Shown here: positions 33,861-37,650 of the stretch, piece after piece
Layout of the letters: each line of letters begins with the position of its first letter
Position numbering within the stretch: position 1 is the stretch's first letter
Made by a program: the position numbers and the translations under genes
Assembly: GCA_002315505.1 (NCBI GenBank)
Contig: DCGX01000082.1
Coordinates: 26,932-64,581, forward strand
DNA: 37,650 nucleotides
From: Ruminococcaceae bacterium UBA1767
Lineage (GTDB): Bacteria > Bacillota > Clostridia > Oscillospirales > Acutalibacteraceae
Direction of reading: 5' to 3'
Notes under the pieces: generated by a model
What the model was told of the DNA's origin: nothing
Databases searched by the model: none
The model's input: the letters and a program-made list of their open reading frames with translations, nothing else

Positions 33861-35192
33861 ATGTCAAGACCTGTAGTAGCTGTTGTCGGCAGACCTAATG
33901 TCGGCAAATCAACTCTTTTTAATAAGCTCGTCGGTGCAAGACTTTCAATAGTTGATGATACACCCGGCGTAACACGTGACCGTATTTACGGTGATTGTGA
34001 GTGGCTTAATCATAACTTCCTACTCGTTGATACAGGTGGTATTGAGCCTCATTCGGATGATATTATCCTTTCGCAGATGCGCCGTCAGGCTCAGCTCGCC
34101 ATTGACAGTGCTGATGTTATCATCCTTGTTACTGATATGAAAACAGGTGTTGTTGCAACCGACCAGGAGGTTGCTGCAATGCTTCAGAAGAGCGGAAAAC
34201 CCGTTGTACTTTGTGTAAACAAGTGCGATACTATCGGTGAGCCACCGCTTGAATATTATGAATTTTACAATCTCTGCCTCGGTGACCCGATACAGGTTTC
34301 TGCTGTTCACGGTCACGGCACAGGTGATTTGCTTGATGAGGTTATCAAGTACTTCCCGCCCGAGGAGGAAGAGGAAGAGGAAAGCGATACGGTCAAGGTT
34401 GCCGTTATCGGTAAGCCGAATGTCGGCAAGTCCTCACTCATCAATGCCATTGCAGGCGAAGAGAGAGTAATTGTATCGGATATTGCAGGTACAACAAGAG
34501 ATGCAACCGATACATATATCGAAAATAAGCACGGCAAATTTGTATTTATCGACACAGCAGGTATCCGCCGTAAGAGTAAGGTTGAGGAAGCTATCGAGAA
34601 GTACAGCGTTCTTCGTTCACGTATGGCGGTTGAAAGAGCAACTGTCTGTGTTATTATGATTGATGCCAAAGAAGGCTTCACAGAGCAGGATTCCAAGGTT
34701 GCAGGTATTGCACATGACCTCGGCAAGGCGTGTATAATTGCGGTTAATAAATGGGATATCGTCGAAAAGGACGGAAGGACAATGGACAGCTACCGCAAAA
34801 AGCTGATGAATGATTTTTCATTTATGTCCTATGCTCCGATTATCTTTATTTCAGCAAAAACAGGTCAGCGACTTGACAGACTTTTTGACCTTATCAAGTT
34901 CGTTGACGAGCAGAATGCAATGCGAATTTCAACAGGTAAATTAAACGATGTTTTAGCAGAGGCTACCGCAAGAGTTCAGCCTCCGACAGATAAGGGCAGA
35001 CGACTTAAGATTTACTATATGACACAGGCATCCACAAGACCGCCGACATTTGTCTGCTTCGTAAATCGTAAGGATTTGTTCCATTACAGCTATCAGCGTT
35101 ACATTGATAATCAGATTCGTGAGGTCTTCGGACTTGAGGGTACTCCGACAAAGATGATTATCCGTGAACGTGAGAGCAATAAGAAAGATTAA
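33861..35192 (+). CDS. der: Ribosome-associated GTPase Der (EngA)
   Basis: Der is a double-domain GTPase needed for 50S ribosome maturation. The two G domains are at 10-18 (GRPNVGKST) and 184-192 (GKPNVGKSS), each with DTGG/DTAG and NKxD motifs, and a KH-like C-terminal domain follows. An acidic linker of eight consecutive Glu (168-175) lies between the domains. The 443-residue length fits. GGAGG lies just before the ATG, inside the end of the upstream gene. ruvC follows after 2 nt, so der and ruvC are probably one transcript. Confidence 0.97.
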   Translation: MSRPVVAVVGRPNVGKSTLFNKLVGARLSIVDDTPGVTRDRIYGDCEWLNHNFLLVDTGGIEPHSDDIILSQMRRQAQLAIDSADVIILVTDMKTGVVATDQEVAAMLQKSGKPVVLCVNKCDTIGEPPLEYYEFYNLCLGDPIQVSAVHGHGTGDLLDEVIKYFPPEEEEEEESDTVKVAVIGKPNVGKSSLINAIAGEERVIVSDIAGTTRDATDTYIENKHGKFVFIDTAGIRRKSKVEEAIEKYSVLRSRMAVERATVCVIMIDAKEGFTEQDSKVAGIAHDLGKACIIAVNKWDIVEKDGRTMDSYRKKLMNDFSFMSYAPIIFISAKTGQRLDRLFDLIKFVDEQNAMRISTGKLNDVLAEATARVQPPTDKGRRLKIYYMTQASTRPPTFVCFVNRKDLFHYSYQRYIDNQIREVFGLEGTPTKMIIRERESNKKD

Positions 35193-35194
35193 AT

Positions 35195-35695
35195 ATGATT
35201 ATTTTAGGAATTGACCCGGGCTATGCGATAATCGGATACGGCTTGCTTGATTACACGAACAATCATTTCAAGGTGCTTGATTACGGTGCGATAACCACAA
35301 CGGCAGGCACGCCCTTTCATAAAAGACTTGAGATAATTTACCGTGAGCTTGATCTGATTATGACAAAGTATAAGCCCGACGTGATGGCGATAGAAAAGCT
35401 GTTTTACAATACCAATCAGAAAACTGTAATAGATGTTGCACAGGCAAGGGGCGTAATTGTGCTCACGGCACAGCTTCATAACCTTGAAATTGCCGAATAC
35501 ACACCGTTACAGGTTAAGCAGAGTGTTGTCGGCTACGGCAGAGCGGAGAAAAAACAGGTGCAGGAAATGATGCGCATAATGCTTAAGCTCGAAAAAATCC
35601 CGAAGCCAGACGATACCGCTGATGCCCTTGCAATGGCAATCTGCCACGCACATACCAGTGGTTCACTTGTCGGTAAATTGAAAGGGTATATGTAA
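35195..35695 (+). CDS. ruvC: Holliday junction resolvase RuvC
   Basis: RuvC is the dimeric nuclease that cuts Holliday junctions moved by RuvAB. The 166-residue protein has the four catalytic acids D7, E67, D140 and D143 in the usual blocks (GIDPGY, AIEKLFY, KPDDTADALA). It begins 2 nt after der with only a weak ribosome binding site and ends in a TAATG overlap with the next gene. In most relatives ruvC is followed directly by ruvA; here a foreign gene and repeat lie between. No sign of damage is seen in ruvC itself. Confidence 0.96.
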   Translation: MIILGIDPGYAIIGYGLLDYTNNHFKVLDYGAITTTAGTPFHKRLEIIYRELDLIMTKYKPDVMAIEKLFYNTNQKTVIDVAQARGVIVLTAQLHNLEIAEYTPLQVKQSVVGYGRAEKKQVQEMMRIMLKLEKIPKPDDTADALAMAICHAHTSGSLVGKLKGYM

Positions 35696-36051
35696 TGCTT
35701 AAATATAATAAAAGTAATATTTCAAATGCAAAAGCTCTTCGTAAGAATATGACACCTTGGGAAAGAAAATTATGGTATGATTTTTTAAAAGATTATTCTG
35801 TAAGATTTCAAAGGCAAAAGGCTATTGACGATTATATTGTTGATTTTTATTGTGCAAAAGCAAGATTGGTGATTGAACTTGATGGTGGCGGTCACTACTT
35901 TGAAGAGCAACAAATTAAAGATACAAAAAGAGCTGAAATATTAAAAAAACACAATCTTACAATATTAAGATTTTGCAACCTTGATATTGATAACAACTTT
36001 TATAATGTTTGTCAGGTTATTGATGATAAAGTAAAAGTTTTAATGAAATGA
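35695..36051 (+). CDS. DUF559 / Vsr-like endonuclease-domain protein
   Basis: This 118-residue DUF559 protein has the PD-(D/E)xK-like fold related to the very-short-patch repair nuclease. Motifs are the N-terminal MTPWERKLW (19-27), VDFYC with D50, VIELDGGGHY with E61 and H67, and LRFCN (91-95). Its start overlaps the ruvC stop (TAATG), with AAAGGG upstream, so translation may be coupled. Direct counting gives about 27% GC, against low-to-mid 40s in sampled ruvC stretches, and the codon choice favours AAA, TTA and ATT unlike its neighbours. It lies between ruvC and ruvA and just before a 116-bp foldback repeat. It looks laterally acquired. Nuclease activity is inferred from the family; no target is known. 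Confidence 0.85.
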   Translation: MLKYNKSNISNAKALRKNMTPWERKLWYDFLKDYSVRFQRQKAIDDYIVDFYCAKARLVIELDGGGHYFEEQQIKDTKRAEILKKHNLTILRFCNLDIDNNFYNVCQVIDDKVKVLMK

Positions 36052-36064
36052 TTGTGGTAATTCC

Positions 36065-36180
36065 GGCTCCCTCTGACGAGGGAGCTGTCACGAAGTGACT
36101 GAGGGAGAGAAAAATCAATAAGCTAATCTCTCCCTCCGTCTTTGACTTCGTCAAAGCCACCTCCCTCGTCAGAGGGAGGC
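36065..36180. repeat. 116-bp foldback repeat between the DUF559 gene and ruvA
   Basis: The termini are nearly perfect inverted repeats: GGCTCCCTCTGACGAGGGAG (36065-36084) against CTCCCTCGTCAGAGGGAGGC (36161-36180), one mismatch at the outer end. Within are further palindromes: the terminal CTCCCTC/GAGGGAG itself, GTCAC-GAA-GTGAC, CTTTGA-CTTCG-TCAAAG, and GAGGGAGAGA pairing with TCTCTCCCTC. The whole could fold into one cruciform. It begins 13 bp after the DUF559 stop and ends 21 bp before the ruvA start, and it holds no gene. Confidence 0.85.
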
Positions 36181-36201
36181 AAAAAAAGTGAGGTAGTTAT
36201 T

Positions 36202-36795
36202 ATGATATATTCACTCACAGGCAAGGTTGTAGCTGTTGACCAGTACGGCTTTGCAATACAATGCTCGGGAATTGCGTTTTACTGCTATTCCACTATGAAC
36301 ACAATGAAAAATATAATGAAGGACTCCGTTGCAACCGTCTACACATATATGAATGTGCGTGAGGACGCTATGGAGCTTTACGGCTTTTCACAGATGAACG
36401 AGCTTGATGCCTTTAAGCAGCTTATCACAGTTTCGGGTGTCGGTCCGAAGGCAGGACTTGCAATTTTGTCCGTGCTTACACCCGATAAGTTGGCATTGAG
36501 TATTGCTTCCGGTGACGTTAAAGCAATTACACAGGCACAGGGTGTCGGCGCAAAAATTGCACAGAGAGTTATTCTTGAGCTTAAAAATAAATTTACCGCC
36601 GAGCTTACACAGGAGCAGAGCGAAATCGTGTCAATGGCACAGACATCGGCAGGCAGTGCAAACACAAACGAAGCAATCGAGGCACTTATTATGCTCGGCT
36701 ACTCTCGCAGTGAGGCCGCCGTTGCTGTCGGAAAGCTCGATTCGTCACTTCCGGTCGAGGAGCTTATAAGACTTTCACTCAAATCGTTGATATAA
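36202..36795 (+). CDS. ruvA: Holliday junction branch migration protein RuvA
   Basis: RuvA binds four-way junctions as a tetramer and loads the RuvB motor. The 197-residue protein has the N-terminal OB domain (MIYSLTGKVV), two helix-hairpin-helix motifs (VSGVGPKAGL and AQGVGAKIAQ) and the small C-terminal domain that contacts RuvB (ALIMLGYSRSEA). The start at 36202 has GTGAGG upstream. An in-frame ATG at 36142 lies inside the foldback repeat and is rejected. ruvB follows after 10 nt. Confidence 0.96.
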   Translation: MIYSLTGKVVAVDQYGFAIQCSGIAFYCYSTMNTMKNIMKDSVATVYTYMNVREDAMELYGFSQMNELDAFKQLITVSGVGPKAGLAILSVLTPDKLALSIASGDVKAITQAQGVGAKIAQRVILELKNKFTAELTQEQSEIVSMAQTSAGSANTNEAIEALIMLGYSRSEAAVAVGKLDSSLPVEELIRLSLKSLI

Positions 36796-36805
36796 GGAGA
36801 CAATT

Positions 36806-37650
36806 ATGGACGATATGGATTTTGAAAACCGCATAGTTGCTCCTGAATATATGGATGTCGATTCGGATGTGGAGCTTCAGCTTCGCCCGAGAACGATGAG
36901 CGACTATATCGGACAGACAAAGGTTAAAGAAAACCTGTCCGTTTATATTGAAGCGGCAAGGAACAGAAATGAACCACTCGACCACGTTTTGCTTTACGGC
37001 CCTCCGGGACTCGGTAAAACAACACTTGCCGGAATTATCGCAAACGAAATGGGCGTAAACTTCCGTGTGACCTCAGGTCCTGCAATCGAAAAACCGAAGG
37101 ATTTAGCGGCCTTGCTCACGAATTTAAGTGAGGGCGATGTACTGTTCATTGATGAAATTCACCGTATGAACAGAAGTGTTGAGGAGGTTTTGTATCCTGC
37201 GATGGAGGATAATGCACTCGACATTATAATAGGCCAGGGACCTTCTGCGAGAAGTATCCGTATTGATTTGCCGAGATTTACTCTTGTAGGTGCAACAACA
37301 CGTGCAGGTCAGCTTTCAGCACCTTTACGTGATCGTTTCGGTGTAATTGCAAGACTCGAATTGTATTCTCCGAGTGAGCTTGCAAGTATTGTCAAGCGCA
37401 GTGCGGGAATATTAAATATTGAAATTACTGAAGATGGTGCAATGCAGATTGCTTCACGTTCAAGAGGCACACCTCGTATTGCAAACCGCTATTTAAAGAG
37501 AGTTCGTGACTTTGCGCAGGTTCTCGGTAACGGAATTATCACTGATGAGAATGCCGACCTCGCTCTTAACCGACTTGAGGTTGATGCACAGGGTCTTGAC
37601 TCAATTGACAGACTTCTTCTTTCTGCAATGATTCGCAACTATAACGGCGG
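36806..37650 (+). CDS. ruvB: Holliday junction branch migration ATPase RuvB (3' end cut by window)
   Basis: RuvB is the hexameric AAA+ motor of branch migration. The 281 residues visible begin MDDMDFENRIV and show Walker A GPPGLGKT (65-72), Walker B LFIDEIHR, the sensor block VGATTRAGQLSAPLRDRFG, and the start of the winged-helix region (RLLLSAMIRNYNGG). About 60 residues are missing. AAGGAG precedes the ATG. This completes ruvC-(insert)-ruvA-ruvB. Confidence 0.96.
   Translation, partial: MDDMDFENRIVAPEYMDVDSDVELQLRPRTMSDYIGQTKVKENLSVYIEAARNRNEPLDHVLLYGPPGLGKTTLAGIIANEMGVNFRVTSGPAIEKPKDLAALLTNLSEGDVLFIDEIHRMNRSVEEVLYPAMEDNALDIIIGQGPSARSIRIDLPRFTLVGATTRAGQLSAPLRDRFGVIARLELYSPSELASIVKRSAGILNIEITEDGAMQIASRSRGTPRIANRYLKRVRDFAQVLGNGIITDENADLALNRLEVDAQGLDSIDRLLLSAMIRNYNG

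Noticed and set aside
36142..36201. Upstream in-frame ATG that would add 20 residues to RuvA
   Set aside because: The added residues are encoded by the foldback repeat and do not resemble RuvA, while the ATG at 36202 has a GAGG site and gives the standard MIYSLTG start.
1..37650. tRNA, rRNA, CRISPR array, riboswitch or prophage
   Set aside because: No cloverleaf, rRNA block, regularly spaced direct repeats, known riboswitch core or phage gene was recognised by reading; weak cases could be missed without a search tool.

Overview
The window looks like a chromosomal segment of an endospore-forming, low-to-mid GC Clostridia bacterium, most likely Oscillospiraceae/Ruminococcaceae (Ruminococcus or Eubacterium siraeum-like). 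The support is a spoIVA gene, Clostridia-type neighbourhoods (tig-clpP-clpX, yceD-rpmF, DUF512-der), many near-consensus sigma-A promoters with exact 17-nt spacers, strong AGGAGG ribosome binding sites, and one giant secreted protein with InlB/Flg_new-type repeats. The genus is inference; no rRNA gene is present.

Layout. 1-2.0 kb: 3' part of thrC, a tiny DUF1540 gene on the minus strand, and a cytosolic metallophosphoesterase. 2.0-5.5 kb: tig, clpP, clpX (nascent-chain folding and ATP-dependent proteolysis), closed by a strong terminator. 5.5-6.7 kb: a DUF2974 alpha/beta-hydrolase. 6.8-9.8 kb: a minus-strand operon of a TVP38-type membrane protein, a galactokinase-family GHMP kinase and a membrane-anchored metallophosphoesterase. 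It is divergent from a phosphoglucomutase-family gene (10.0-11.6 kb), so a sugar kinase and a hexose-phosphate mutase share one promoter region. 11.7-11.9 kb: a foldback repeat element next to spoIVA (11.9-13.4 kb, minus). 13.5-15.1 kb: an unrecognised polytopic membrane protein. 15.4-24.3 kb: a 2,965-residue secreted metallophosphoesterase with modular repeats, followed 19 nt later by an 80-residue six-cysteine peptide gene. 24.6-26.8 kb: minus-strand mtaB and a membrane-anchored glycerophosphodiester phosphodiesterase. 26.9-31.6 kb: a D,D-carboxypeptidase, pgi, a small P-loop protein and a large membrane protein. 31.7-32.5 kb: yceD-rpmF. 32.5-37.65 kb: DUF512 radical SAM/PDZ protein, der, ruvC, a DUF559 endonuclease-like gene, a foldback repeat, ruvA, and ruvB cut by the window end.

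Most of the window is housekeeping. The most unusual feature is at 35.7-36.2 kb. There the ruvC-ruvAB run is interrupted by an AT-rich (about 27% GC by direct count) DUF559/Vsr-like gene, whose start codon overlaps the ruvC stop, and by an adjoining 116-bp foldback repeat. A diverged relative of that repeat lies inside another inverted-repeat element beside spoIVA, without an endonuclease gene. This suggests a mobile repeat family, possibly mobilised by the endonuclease-like protein. Other points of interest are two membrane-protein genes whose good ribosome binding sites are followed by AUU rather than a usual start codon, jelly-roll-like domains apparently inserted inside InlB-type repeats in the giant protein, and the Cys-rich peptide gene behind it.

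No tRNA, rRNA, CRISPR array, prophage or transposase gene was recognised.
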